DNA from: Archilochus colubris
Lineage: Eukaryota > Chordata > Aves > Apodiformes > Trochilidae
DNA: 64,000 nucleotides
Assembly: GCA_023079485.1 (NCBI GenBank)
Contig: CM041115.1
Location: forward strand, 45,440,305 to 45,504,304
Reading direction: 5' to 3'
Part shown: positions 13,501 through 27,263 of the stretch, in pieces
Layout of the letters: each line of letters opens with the position of its first letter
How positions within the stretch are numbered: position 1 is the stretch's first letter
Position numbers and translations under genes: made by a program
Notes under the pieces: generated by a model
What the model was told of the DNA's origin: nothing
Databases searched by the model: none
What the model saw: the letters and a program-made list of their open reading frames with translations, nothing else

Positions 13501-16500
13501 GATTTATTGCCAACCCCAGCACCACCCAGACGTGCTAGGAAACCATAGGAGAGAACTGCTGGGCTGCCATGGCAACTTACCAGCACAGCATTTCATTTTA
13601 TGTGGAACCCCGATACAAACTATAGACTAGATCATCACAACCACTTCCCTCCAACCATCTCTAGATGGCATCTGCAAATTGCAATTCTTCAGCAGCACTC
13701 CAATACTGCCCTACCATAATGGGATAGATTTGGAGGGACCCTTCTGCTTTCAGTAAAATTACTCGTAATTTACACTTGTTAAAAGTAGACTGTGAAAGTG
13801 ATGTCATAATTTCAATTATAAGATAAACTGATGGCTACATTTTCAGGTGGTTTTGGCTTTTTGTTTGTAGGGTTGGGCTTTTTTAGTAAGTGGTAAGACA
13901 GCTGCTCCTGGTGAGTATCCAGTCCTGCCCAAACTTAAATCAACTAGAGAATATTTGAACAGCCATCAACCAGTACTTGCATATAACAAAAGGCTTTGTC
14001 CAGGCATGGAGGTGTTCAGTTTCACAAAACAGTCCTCATCTGGCTGGATTTTTCTAATACAACTCAGAAATCTGAGGGAATTACACAAATTGGCGAATGG
14101 CTAATCTTAGCTTTTCATCTTGTCAAATCAAGTGGAGTGATTCCTGTAGTGATTACTTTCTAACATCTGGCTGGTGGCTTATATGAAGAGAGCTGGTGGC
14201 CTCATTTTGAATTCTAATGAAGACCATGCTGCATAATTCACTGATGTTGGATTCCCTACTGGCACACTTGGCAGAGCAGTCCCCAGTAGGAAGCTGAAGC
14301 AAGACAAAAGAATTAAATGTCATTATATCCCTGCAACTGAATAATCCAGATCAAGGATTGTCCACAGTGTCTGAGTGTGACAATGACAGTCAGCCTTGGT
14401 GTAGTCAAGAGGCAAAGTTAAGGAATAAACTTCAGGTCTCTCGATTTACGATATATCATATGGTCTACACTCACTGAAATACATTATTATTTTTTTCTGT
14501 CCTCATGAAAGATAAAAGGCCACGCTGAGAATGAACTTGTATGAACAAGTATTTTTAGAGGAACAGTATGGAAATTCTGTGTCAAACTATGCACTACTGT
14601 ATTCCTGTATTCATAACAGACAGTCATAGCACAGCCTGAGAGAGGGGAAAAAAGCAAGAGATTTACTGAAGTTGACAAGTGAGTCTGAGCCTACTTGCTT
14701 AGGTTTCAGGTCTTTTATTCCATACTGCACTTTAAATTCAGCATGGGAGAGAAGGAACTATGATACATCTGGGTGTGGCCACACTGCAGCTTCAAAGCAA
14801 GTGAAGCTTGGGTCTCTTAAGAGACATCCTGAAAATACAGAGAATCTACATGGGTGACTTCCATATCTACAGCATGTGTTACTTTATGCACCAATATGTG
14901 CAATGGTCTCGCTTTTCTCCCTACTGGCTCTGCAGAGTTAATGTAATGTTATCTTATTTTCATAGCTGGTCATTATCTGTGATCTCCACACTGAGAAAGC
15001 TCTTACCCTGCATGAACCATACTCCACTTTTCCTCCATGTACTATGAGAGATCTGTAATTTGCCAAGCCCACTTCACATTGAGGGATTCGTCCTTCACTG
15101 TCAGCGGAGCTGAATTGACTGAAATTTAAACTCCAAACAAGATCTCAAAGCAAAATAAAAACATATGTCTAAAATTAAGTACTATGACCTAAAAGCACTA
15201 CAGATGTAATCATACTGACTTAAGTATGTGCTCGTTTACTGCACCGCAGGAAGGATAGGCATTGAGAATGCCATCTACTGGCAGAAAAACACTGGCAGGG
15301 AGTGTAATTCCACTGCAGGCGATTTCCAAAAACAGGAAAGCACAACAAAACATGATGTGGGTTGTTAGTCTGTTTGGGTTTTGTGTTTTGGTTTCATTTT
15401 TTACCCAGTTGCTTATTTCACGTTCTTCTTTTATATAATTTATTTTAATCACGTAGTTGTAACTCCATGATTTCATGCCAAATTTTATGTAGAAACTTCA
15501 CTGGGAATGTGTTTTGAACCCCAAGTATATTATTAGACTTAACTATGTACCAGAAATGGATAATGTCTTTAAATAGTAACAATTTAAAAGACAACAGACA
15601 TAATGAAAAAATATGAATAGAGCTGCAAGGCTGAGATTGCTTCCACTTCTCTATGCTTCTTATTCACAGGATCTCAAAAACAATTCTCAAGAGTTCTTTA
15701 AATACTTGGTGGTAATATTCAGACCCTAAAACATAGACACTAAAATCTGAAAATGCATCAGACTCAGCAGTTAATTGGTTTGTTATTGTGCCATCAGCTA
15801 TAGCAACCATGATTTGAATCTTTATGTGGCAAATTTGTGATTTGATTGTAAATAGAAATCTTAGTGGAGAGTGTCTGCCCTGTTAACTCCACTTAAAAAA
15901 ATTAATTGTCATAGTATTAGGGCAAGGCAGATCTTTGTAAATTACATCTCTGATGGTTTGAAGACATCTTCCCTTGTTTTTCCACTCACTGATAATTGAT
16001 GAGATTATTTATTGTGTCCTGTCCACACCCAGCCAACAACCAGGTTACCTGGAGTTTCTAATGAAAAACAGTTGGTCTGGTTTTGGCCTAACATTCTCTT
16101 AAGAGTGTTCCATCTTTGCAAGAAAGCCACAGACATGATGGGGTGGGGGTTAGTGAGGTTCAGCACAAACTTTGGTCTAAATCTGATTCAGTCATTGCCT
16201 AAATTAAGGTTACAGTCACAGACAGAGAGACAACAACCAGCTCAAAAAGAAGACCAACCAGTTGGAAGTGACAGAAGTACCTTCCAATATGTGTAACAGC
16301 ACAGAAGAAACAGAATTTGATGGAAGAAAACAACTAAAAAAAAAATAAATCGTTTGTGAGCAGACACAGCCTTTTCTAAACTCATGTCTTTAAAAAGTAA
16401 ACATTCCTTTGTTGCTAGCTGTGGCGTGGCTTCAATAAAGACATCCAACCTGGAAGTGCAAGTACTGACGAGATGTTATTCACATTTTATCCATAAATTA

Positions 16501-17554
16501 CCACCACTGAAACAGCATGGTGAAAATTTAAGTGTCACCTGGGATGAACAGAAACTACTCTGAAGTCTTGAATTATCTGCTAATACCACAACCCAGCATT
16601 TCAATCATTTTAAGAAAGCAGAAGGGAATAGGATGAAATTTTAAAATAAGCTGAATAAATATAAAATTAAATCAGGAAAATGGTAAAAATAGTTAGGGAC
16701 ATTAGTGTCACAGAATAAAGCCTTTGATCCATGCTTTGTCCATGCAAAAACTGCCATTGGACACAGCAAGGCTGCCTCTGAAGCATCAATAGCAGTAGAG
16801 CCTTGCCAACTCAGAGCTGTGGCAAAGCTAACTACTGATGTGATGAGGCCCTTCTGAGAGGCCCATCACTGATGAAATCATTCTGCTCCTGGGTACTGAA
16901 GTCTGGGACTGTACTTGCAGAGTGCTGCATTGCCCTGGGTAGAGGTACCAGCTTACCTGGAGCTGGCAAGGTAGCTCTACATGGGGATGCCTTGCATCAC
17001 CACTCTTGCCCTTCCAACAGAAGAAGAAAGCTTTTAGAGTGGTCCTTTCTTTTACAGTCATCCCTGCTTTTTTGTGACTGCCAGTCAAGACAAGAAGGGA
17101 GAAAGTGATACCAGGACAGGACAGAATATTATTGCCCCAGGCTGAATCTAGCACACTAACTACCAACCCTCCCAAAAAGCCATAGGCGCTTTGTTAAAAT
17201 CTCATTTGATACCCAGACCACTCTAGGAAGGCCTGAGAAGCATGGGAGGACAAAGATAGTTTCATAGATGCTCAGATGTCTTCAACATCAACAGACTAAA
17301 AGACTAGAAGCTGGAAACTGGTTGAAAGTTGGGGGATCATCATCATGCTGTATGAAACTGAGAGGAAAAAAAAATCTCTAAAATGAAGTAAATCTCTCAG
17401 TTTCTTCCAGGTTCTCTGCAACATAGTGATTCCTTGGCCTGGAATTTGTTTTCAATTTAAACTAATTTAATTGCAAAGGGAGTACACAGACCATGAAACA
17501 ATCCAGGAGTCAAACCTGTACTTTTACAAAACATACTTTTTAAGCAAGTATGTC

Positions 17555-17580
17555 TCTAATGCATGACTGTATGCATTAGA
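17555..17580. repeat. 10-bp perfect inverted repeat with 6-nt spacer
   Basis: TCTAATGCAT and ATGCATTAGA flank GACTGT. It could form a short hairpin or a paired site for a dimeric DNA-binding protein. No function is implied by the sequence alone. Confidence 0.85.
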
Positions 17581-20500
17581 ACAGAATAGTAAGTCAATCA
17601 TTTTTAACAAAAACTGAATGCTTTGAATCTCTTCTTTCCTGTGATTACTCTCTAAATCGTTGTGAAAGACTCGTACCCATCAACATAACCCAGTAAATGG
17701 GTTTCCCCTGCTCAGCAGCTCCTCCTAGCAGATTTAGATTATCAGATCCTCCTGTTCAACACAAAATGTGAATGTTGTCAAGGTCTCCTTACATATTATA
17801 ATCCCCTACTTGACATACAATGACATTATCTAACCAAAGCTGAAGAGAAATTGTAATTCTTGTGGTAATTACAGGCTTTAATAGGCAAAGGGGGTTGTTA
17901 GGTGCAGAGCAACTATTCCCATTAGGGAGTCTTCAGGAATACAACTGGTACAGCCAAACTATTTAGTTGAGACAGCATTATTATCAAAGGAGCCCATCAC
18001 TACTTTTAAAGAGTCACTTCAATTTCCATTTGAAATTCTTTTTGGTGACTTCTTGTTTACCACTTGGTGACAACTTGAAGAATGGTAAGTTTTTCATATA
18101 ATACAGTAATTCACATTGTAGGATACAGTGAAAAAAAATAAATAAAAGACCATTTCAAACTTCTTTAAGTATACTGGGTTGAAATGTAAAAAGAATAGCA
18201 TTCTGTAATACTATTATTGAAAAACTGGGAAGAAAGATTAAAATTTACCAAGTAGCTAGGAAATATTAACTGTACAAAAACCTAATTACTATTGAAAAAT
18301 ATTTAAATCTTTTGGGTCTAATGAACTTTCAGAATCTGAGCTCTCAAGCTAGTAATGATATGTTTGAAAAATTCAATAGTGCTAGACAAATTATTATGAG
18401 TAATGCCATTAAATTATTAGCTTGTGACAAGCATTAAATCCTATCCAGAGATACTTCTGAAGGCATTACCTTTTATGTCTATTTAAATTACTGGTCACAT
18501 AGAAAAAAAAAATTCCACTCATTTTTTTTTTTCAGTTTGTCTAAATTTTGTGCAGGATCTGGAGGATCAAGAAAACCTCAGAACACAGCCTGAAGTTCAG
18601 AAACCATTCTGGATGGCCACAGTATCTACACCAGGACATGTGCTGGATGTTTCAAAGCCCCAGGATCAGAATCAGGACCGCCCTAGTTGGGATCTCTTCT
18701 TAGGCAACTGTTAGACTTCATGCCCTATTTACTTACCAGAAGTTCAACGTGGCTCCAGAAGTAAAAAAATATGACTTGAACACAAAAGCAAGGCTTCACT
18801 CTTCTCTGTTTTAGCATTATTCTAGTCTAATCTCTTTGTCCCATGTATTCAGGACAGCTTTCATACCAGCTTCCTCACACCTAAGAACGATCCAGGAAAC
18901 ATCACTTCTTCCCTGATGGTCGTTTGAAAGGACTTACCTACGACTGGAGCCCCATTCTTGTTAATGGATACACATAGGATATTCAGAAACAACCCTTTCT
19001 ATAAGAGTTCACTGAATCTGACTGGGATGGACTTAACTTTCTTCACAGCAGCCACTTAGATGTTGTGTTTTGGATTTGTTTCTTATGATTCACCAATGCT
19101 TTGGCTATTGCACAGCATCAAGGATTCCTTCTGCCCCACTCTATCCACCAGTGAGTAGACTTGGGGTAAACAAGAATTTGGGAAGAGACAAAAAGCTGGG
19201 ACAGCTAACATAAGTTGACCAAAGGGATGTTCCATATAATATTCAGCAACAAAATTTGGAGTAGAAGAGTGGGGTTTTGAGTTTATAAGGTGTATGTTAT
19301 TCAGAGACTTGCTTGGGATTAGACTGGCTGTGTGAGGTGGTGAGCAATTTCTTTCAATCTGCATGCAGTTTTTTTCCTACTTCCTTCAGCTATTAAATTA
19401 TCTTTATTTTGACCCACGAGTTTTCTTTACTTTCTCAACACTTTCAGGGACAGGGAACTCAATCCACCATAAAGAGACCTTAAAAAGCTTATTATTATTT
19501 GACACTCAAGACATGGGAGCCAAAGCTGGGATCAGTCTTTTCCCCAGAAGAGCTACCAAGCTGCTGTAAAACTGACACAGCTTCAAAAAGCTGCCTCTGG
19601 CAAGGGGGGAGTTGACTTCAGGGGAAAGCCTCCATAGCTCATTAGAAGTACTCAGAGATTACACAGCATAAGAATATGGTTTATCTCATTGTAAGACATT
19701 TTCTGTTGTTGTTTTTGGTGGGGTGGGAGGGACGGGGGGATTTTGTTTGTTTATTTTAAATAAACCCCTTCCCAGAGTTCTGATGGGCAGAATCTCCCAC
19801 ATACAGCTATGCAAGAGATGAGGACATAAGAACACAGGACTTTGACTCACCTCACCACTATAGATAAGATCTCAAGTACAAAAATACATAAAATACATGA
19901 AATTTGCAACACAAAATAATACTGAAATTCACATAAATTTATTTCTCAATTGCAATTTCTTTTTAAAACTTATTTTTGTCTTTTATCAGCAACTATTATT
20001 TAATCATAAGCAGACCAATTGCAACCAATAGAAAAGCCAGAACCAGAATGAGTCACGTTTGTACATTTATGAGTCCATACTGCACACATAGACAGTATGA
20101 AAACTCAGGTCATCAGGACCACTGACTTTTCTTCTCACTCTAGGAAGAAAGTGCCATCAGCAACAGCATGCCAAAATGAAACCACCACATCTTTTTGGTG
20201 CTACAGTCTGGAGATTTGATGTAAAAGCATTAGGCTCTGTTACAGAACTGCCCAGCTTCCTATTTGTGACTACTACAGACTAAAGTTGTACCTTCCCTAC
20301 CTACTCATAGGGATTGTCAGGTGCTATGGGATCCTCCCAGCAGCCTACACACTGCACCTGATCTGTGGCCAGAGCTTAGGGATATCTTGCATTTGACTCT
20401 AGAAGGCAGATGACAGCTGGAGCTCCTCATGTTGCTGCAAGGCTGATAGCAGCACCCACAGTGGCAACTCTCATTCTACAGATGGCCACAGGGATGAACA

Positions 20501-21490
20501 TGTGCTCCCCATTCCACTCGTCTACAGAGAAGGAGCATCTCAACTCCTCTTCCCTGGGTCTGGCCCTATTACTGCATATAGTGGTAGGCAACTCACTGTG
20601 AACAAAGGACCATTCTTGTTTGGAAAGACAGAAGTTAAAATGTCCATTTTCTCCCTCTTTATGTCAAAATTTTGTCCTTGTTCTACCTTGAAAAATAGTA
20701 TTTCCACTAATGCACTGTCCAATCCAATTATTTCAGTGGCCTTTGGATCAACTCTTATTAAAAAGTGTAATTACAAACATTTAATACCTCTCTCAAGTGG
20801 CTGATAAACTCTACCAGGAAGTAACAGAAACTCCAGGCAATTAAAAAAGGTCAGTCTTAACAAAAATAAGAAAAACAGACATTTGAGAAAAATAGTGCCC
20901 ATGACCACCAGAAATTAAATGAAAAAAAATGGCAGTGCTTTCATATTTATTATAAATCCATGATGGAAGAGAGAAGAGGTAGGTCACCTGTAAATGATAC
21001 TGGGGCAAGGGTCAAACATCCCAAATATTCAAAATGCTAATAAAGAAAGATTGAGGGACAAATAAGGGACAAATTCAGAATTGTAATTCTCTAAATTTTT
21101 ATTTAAGAAACCTGAAGAAAATAACTACTGTGAATGTACCATTAAGTATGCTGAATTGTTATTCTAATAAAGAGGAACAGTGATTCAAATTTCACAATAG
21201 TTTAAATTCTAACATTATTCACAACTAACTTAATCCAATGCCTCTGGTAGCTGCCTCACACAGGTCTAAAACCTGTAGTTTAGATAAAAATATGGACTAT
21301 TCTTGGACCTCTAAACTCCTCCTTGTGATACAAGGCATTTAAAAATAACCTCTCAGTCATTTTGCTGATTCACATTTACAGCTTAGCATTAGCTGGTGTT
21401 TTGGCAGCATGAGATCATTCCCAAAAAAGCAGAAATGGAAATCAGTGCCAGGATGATTGTCACATAAGTTAAACAATTTTTTCACTGCTG

Positions 21491-21530
21491 AAGAAAAAAA
21501 AAAAAAAAAGAAAAGAAGAGAGAGAGAGAA
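21491..21530. repeat. Purine-only tract
   Basis: A run of 16 A followed by GA-rich and (AG)n sequence, giving about 40 bases of purines on the plus strand. Confidence 0.9.
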
Positions 21531-23016
21531 GCTATTTATTAGCCCACCTCTAGGATTTTGATTAGTACTAAGAAAGGAAGGCTTTGACAATTGATCTATC
21601 TGAACATATAGGCTATTACATTGAAATCCTCTCCTGAGCCACTAGAATCCTAGCACCCCCCATAAATATAAGCTCAGGAGCAGATGAACCTCACATGCTA
21701 CCTGGACAAGCCTCCTGTGAGGCTGGAGGTCCTCTGCCTCATGCCTCTGGGCAGCTCCATCACAGCATCCCTGGACCACAGCAGCAGTGCCCTGAGGGGA
21801 CACCACCCACAGCCACAGCAGCCTGAGTCGGATCAATTCCCAAGTCCTATTCTGCCTCCATTTTCTTTATTCCAAGGCACAAATACTTCAAGACACAAAA
21901 CAAGTCGGGTAGCCAAACATATAATGAGCTAAAATGACTCCACTCGAAAGCTATTCCAGCTATCACAATCTATAATAGCTGAAGAATTGTATTTATAGGA
22001 TGTCTCTAAATGTGCATACCAGAACACTTGAGATTTTAAGCCAAATTAATTCCTTGGCACTTAGTGATAGTACTCTGATACCAGCTGAGAAATTTGGTCT
22101 TGACTTCTTGGCTCTTTTCTCCTTTCATTCTGTGTGATAGGTTTTGTTCAAGTACCTATGTCCTCTTACTTGGCAAATTTTGATCCACTGTAGTTTTCAG
22201 TAAGACAGCACTAGAACCATACCCTCTAGCATGGTTACTCCATCAGCTCACGTTAAAAGCTACTAGGTGTAATATTAACTGGATTTAGATCTTTGATTAA
22301 GGCAATGGATCTATCCACCCGTTTGGCAAAGTATGGAGCTGGGGCATTGATGACCAAAACTGCCAGATGCAGAAATTATCCACAGGGTACTAAATTTTAA
22401 AGAGAACTTTTGAAGCTGAAACGTTCAGAATTAAAGCTGTTAAGTCTTTTTTTTTTTTTGGGTAATGACAGTTTCAGATAAAAACGACCTTCTTTAGGAA
22501 GCCTGAAGGAGGCAAGCCCACTGCTGCTCATGACACAGGTGGCTGCCAAGGGGACACCTAACATGTCTTGCACTTTGCCAAGGTCTTCCCTGGCCCCAGG
22601 CTGGCTGATGAAAATAAAGTCTTGAGCACATGTAAAGAAGGACTCTCTTAAGCCAGTGCAGCCACCAAGTGCTGACCTACAAGCAGCAGAAGGCCCCCCA
22701 GTATTGCTTAGAAAGGAAGAGCATCTTCTATAGATTGGCATTCTTGGTAACAGGATAAAATACAAAGTAGCATTGTTTGAATGAAGGTTAGGAGTGAGCA
22801 GCTACTAAAGGACTATTTAAATAGAGCAGATTTCCTCTATCCAGGGGCTCAAATTTGCACCCGTAAAACACTGAGGTGTCCCCAGGTAGAAGCTGAAGGA
22901 CAAAATAGCAGGTGTGGAAGTTCTGCAGAAGGCCCTTTAATAGATTAACCCTCCCACATCCTCACCCTAAAACCCATTATTTTGTCTTTTGTGAAGCTGC
23001 TTTATGCAGATGAAGC

Positions 23017-23037
23017 TTTTTTTTTTTTTTTTTTTTT
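23017..23037. repeat. T21 homopolymer
   Basis: Uninterrupted run of 21 T in intron 2, followed by AACAGCTGCAG. It looks like a polypyrimidine tract and acceptor on the plus strand, but there is no exon evidence. Confidence 0.95.
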
Positions 23038-23952
23038 AACAGCTGCAGCTTCAACAGAGCTCTTTGCAAGACCCCCTGGTTGCTCTGCCTTACTACCAGA
23101 TCAATAGCTCCTTTTCCAGCATGCACATGTTACAATTCGCTGTTGGAATTTTTTGTCCTTGTGATGCTAGCATAAGATGAAAGTTATCAGTACCTGACAA
23201 AGAAAACAGAGGGAAGTACTGGAGTACCCATTTTGAGTTATGTCGCTTGTTGTCTTGGCAACCTGTTAATAAGCTCTGTTACTCATTTTTCACCAGCACC
23301 TGACAACAAAATCTCTGCAAGACTGGGTATTATTAAGGCGTCTGCTAACTCAGCTGCTTCACAAGGTATCAGAAAAGATCTGCTGGCATTTCCATTCTGA
23401 ATCCTATTTTGCAGGCCTCATAAATCATCCATAACTTGCACAATAGCTGAATACAGGATGCAGAAATACCACTGTGGCAATCCATTCCCTTGAAAAGAGC
23501 ATAAAAATGTGCTGGCATCCAGTCATGCTCCCTGCAGTATCAATAGGTACATTGCTATTCACTACACAGGGAGGAGGATTAGACCTCAAATTCCTCAAGT
23601 AGAAACACATGAATGCTTTGACAGACATATTCTCTTGCACGTCTCTCCTTTGACACCACAGGCTTATGGTGTGGGGACAGGATTGGCCCCATTTCCTCCA
23701 AGCTTCCCTTTGGAGAAGAGTCCCACCCTTCACACTGCTGCTGTGCGTATCCTCAAGCTGCTTTGAGAAGCATGCAACCATGTACTGAGCCAGCACTGCA
23801 ATTACCATAATTAAACACTATAATCAAACAGGCTTCAGTCAGCAGTCAGGCCTGGCTGCTCTAGGAGCTGTGCAGACACGCTGGATGACTCTGCCCTTCC
23901 TCAAGAGTAAACTGTGTGTGAGCTGCACAAAGAGCTCAGCCTCAAAGGACTG

Positions 23953-23983
23953 AAAAAAAAAAAAAAAAAGCAAAAAAAAAAAA
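23953..23983. repeat. Split A-rich homopolymer
   Basis: Runs of 17 and 12 A separated by GC, in intron 2. Confidence 0.95.
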
Positions 23984-26218
23984 GCACTCTTTAATTACAT
24001 CCCATAGATTCCCCCCAAAACCTGGGATGAATACTTTCCTTGGACAAAAGGTTACCCAGTTACCCAAATTCCACAGATTTCCTAAGTTTGGGACAATGAG
24101 GGAACACAAAATTATCTCTTTGGTATAACCTTTCACCATTTTACAGGTTAAACACTCAAAGTTCAGCATTTGGGTACCAGAACAGAAAAAAAACATTGTG
24201 AAATTTTATTAACAAATGGCAAGAACAAACCCCTTCTCCCTAGCAAACAGCAGAGAGAACACCAGAGGACCACAGAAAGGAGCTAAAATAAATAATCCTC
24301 TGATCTGTGCAGTGGGATTCTGGAGGTGCAAGAGGGCTTCCCCACAAAACTTTAGACAAGAAACTTGTCAAGAGGACTACCTTTATTCCTGGATTTTCCC
24401 TTCATCCAAACTGCAGGCTCCTTTAATTCTCTTTCAACACAGATTTTAGCAGTTTATTGTTTAAGGATTGAGCAGTGGTGAAAACACATTCATTACTATT
24501 TGTCATGGAGATGTTGATGAATTCCAGTCACATGCAATTAAGCTGTAATTCAACACAATGACAGACTAAACAAGCAAGTCTAGACAAACAAGAAAAAATC
24601 AATCAAAAATAAAATTCTAGAGGAAATTTTTCAGAGGATTCTAAAATCCTCTATTGAAAAAGGGGGTGCATACTCTCATTTTATTTATTATATGAAAACA
24701 GAGTATTTGCTTTACTTTAATTCATGCATTGGTATTGAGATGTGTCATCTAAACAGTAAAAAATTAGTAACACTGCAATACTTTTCCTAGAGGTGAAGCA
24801 CAATGTCTTTTTTCTCCCTGAAGTTTTAAATTAAAGCACATCCATGTTAAAAATGACTGCATCTTGCATTTCTTGAAGGTAAGTTCTGTAATTTCACTAA
24901 TCAGAATAACCTCTCTGTAAAACAAAGCAATGGTGTCACTGAGAAGCTGAATTGGCTTCATGACATTCATACTGAAATGAAAGACATATATTCCAGACCT
25001 GAGTTTACTCTCATGCAAATTAGGACCTACATGACTTGAATAAATCTTCACAGGGGGTATTGTTGTATTGGTTCTGTTGGTTTTCAGTCAGGGGAAGAAT
25101 CACAGCTTAGGATTTTTTTCCTTAGCTCTACCACTGGCTTAACCTCTATGGATATGTGAAGATACAGCAAAATCTGATAAAACCTATGTTGCAAAAGGAA
25201 GAATTAGTTACACGAGACATTATATTACATTATTCAAAACTATTAGATCAATGCTGTCATGCTACAAAACATCAGCATCTCTTGGTCAACAGTGTATAGC
25301 AACCAACCCTAGGAATGTGATGTAGTAGCATGATAAAACATTTCATTGCCCTTTTTCAGCACACTTAGGAGATATTCCCAAAGCTGGAATTTGTAACACG
25401 CTTCAGTATTAGGTTGTAATAGTCATCATGCCACAATGATTTTACAAACCAAAGCAACTTCTACTCCTGTGACAAGTTGATGTATTTTAACATTTAAAAC
25501 AAGATTAATTTCACCCATACTCACTCAGCATTTGTTTTGTAGCAGTGAGATGTTAGAAAACTTACCAAACACTTGATTCCCAAGTAACCAGGACAAAATA
25601 AAATCTTACACTTCACAAAACTGGATTGTTTTGTTTTGTTTTGCTTTATTGTATGAACCCTCTAAAGGAAGAACAGTCTTGAAGAAAAGGCAACAAAAGA
25701 TATTTAGTCTTATGAGCCCTGTAATTTTCTAATTTCGTCATACAAACCACAGAAAGGTACTGTGAGCAAAGGTGGACCCTCCTCCCCCCAGCTTTTCCTA
25801 CCAAGAAAGAGAAAATTCCAAGTACTTTGGAAAGATACACAGAGCTTGAGCCATGCTTGTGTAACAGCCATGACATAATTTCTGGCTCTATCAAACTGCA
25901 GAGCTAACCTTTCAAGTTATTTTTTGTATGTGCTCTACTTACCACAGTATCAGTCTCTGGGGCTACTAGATTGGTGTTATATAAACAAAATCTTCGGTAA
26001 AAAAGAAAGTTTTAGCTAACTTCAATGTGGTCTTAAAACTAAAAGCTAATAGCAAATTAGTCATGGTGACTAGAAGGCTCATAATTTTAAAGTTAAATGG
26101 TGAGAAAGTTAAAAAAAAAATGTATAGTTTTCAAGCCTTATTTTAAAATAAAGGCAAAAAACATTCATTGTTTCTGGAACATTCACAGTTCCAGAATGCA
26201 TTTATTAATTCTGCTCTT

Positions 26219-26255
26219 AAAAAAAAAAAAAAAAAAATCAAACAAACAAACAAAA
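26219..26255. repeat. A19 plus (CAAA)n tract beside the exon 2 donor
   Basis: On the sense (minus) strand this is (TTTG)n followed by 19 T, starting about 28 nt after the exon 2 5' splice site. U-rich tracts at this distance can be bound by splicing factors such as TIA1, which is an inference here. Confidence 0.9.
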
Positions 26256-26283
26256 TTTTTGTGAAATTATTCCAAAAACTCAC

Positions 26284-26385
26284 CTCGAACTTCAGGAGAG
26301 AATCGAGCTGAATGGCGAGACACAAAAAGTTTCAGTTCTTGATCCAGGTTGCACTCAACCAAGTTTGTGTCCCATGACCGGATTC
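26284..26385 (-). CDS. MAP1B: MAP1B coding exon 2
   Basis: This 102-nt exon supplies two bases of a split Gly codon, 33 complete codons and one base of the next split codon. The peptide reads IRSWDTNLVECNL, then DQELKLFVSRHSARF and SPEVR, the known continuation of MAP1B after NIE-x-G. On the minus strand it is preceded by a T-rich tract ending in TTTTAG (acceptor AG at 26387-26386) and followed by GTGAGTTTTT (donor GT at 26283-26282). Its phase (1 in, 1 out) matches the end of exon 1 exactly, so the splice is supported by sequence, homology and frame together. Because the length is a multiple of three, skipping it would remove 34 residues without a frameshift. No stop or frameshift is seen. 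The next exon (starting around QKILHHRSD in the family) was not found to the left. Confidence 0.95.
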
Positions 26386-27163
26386 CTAAAATTCAAAATA
26401 CAAAACATCTAGCTTGGTACATGAGCACTGGATGCTTTAACTGAGTATTTCTCTATTTGCATACATGCTATCTCCATATTTCTGAATTCCAAACCCAGCC
26501 TTTCTTTCTTTCAAGGCATGCAGATATTTTTTTGGAAAGTGCTGAGTTCTCAGAAAGAGAATTTTGGACAGGCACCAGTCATAAGCAAAAGGAAATTTGC
26601 CTTTCCAAAATGTGACCATCCTTTAAACTCCCAGTTTTTGGACTGCTGGTCTCACATCCTAGTAGCCACGATATGAGAAGTTACTGATGTCTCTGAATTG
26701 ATTTTAAAATACCAATACGCTGATTTACAAAACTGAAAGAGTATATCACTCCGGGGACATTTCAGCCACATTGCAGGCCCACCATACATGTTCCTCAGAA
26801 AAAAAGATAGCATCACCTAACATTAGTATTTAAATATATTTACATAGTATTAAATTGCTAACATCTTCATTCAATAGCTTTGAAGCATCCCATATTTAAC
26901 ATTAAAATTTAAGTGATCTTTTCTTTATGAAGTATCAAAATTCTAGGTTTGAGATTTAAAAATGCTACGCTTGATCTCTGTTTTTGTTCTGTAAAGAACT
27001 GAACAGCACATCTGTATTCCCTACCTTTTCCCCCTAGCTACTTAGAAAGTGACTCGCATATGATCAAAAAAAGTATTACTAAAAAAAAATAAAGTTTGAA
27101 ATTTGACCAGAAAAAAAAGCAGCACAACCAGACATTGAAAGCAAGAAGACTTATTTATGACCA

Positions 27164-27263
27164 ATAATAAATCAAATAAAATAAAACCCCCACAAAACCA
27201 AAAAAACAAAAAAATTTACAAAAAGCCAAATCAAAACAAAATCAAAACAAACCAAAACAAAAA
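27164..27263. repeat. A/C-only low-complexity tract in intron 1
   Basis: About 100 bases almost devoid of G and T on the plus strand, with CAAAA-type units. The sense strand is therefore T/G-rich, about 780 nt upstream of exon 2. Confidence 0.85.

Larger units (their letters stand above)
1..26283 (-). other. MAP1B: MAP1B intron 2 (partial, runs off the left edge)
   Basis: AT-rich sequence downstream of the exon 2 donor. I looked for the expected exon 3 peptide on the minus strand and did not find it, so the intron is at least 26.3 kb. Named content is a solo LTR at 4859-5162, a CR1 fragment near 6505-6752, a 53-bp duplication (195-247 and 5227-5279) and several A or T runs. The stretches 248-4852, 5280-6504 and 6753-26283 otherwise look like unique intronic sequence with no gene I can support. 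In mammals MAP1B has alternative first exons upstream of exon 3; I could not identify one here. Confidence 0.8.

Noticed and set aside
18515..18540. Polypyrimidine tract plus CAG resembling a plus-strand splice acceptor
   Set aside because: The following sequence is not open in a convincing frame and matches no known exon. T runs followed by AG are common in this AT-rich DNA.
1..26283. MAP1B exon 3 within the left part of the window
   Set aside because: I looked for the reverse complement of the conserved continuation (around QKILHHRSD and LINPSD) and found no match, so it is probably outside the window.
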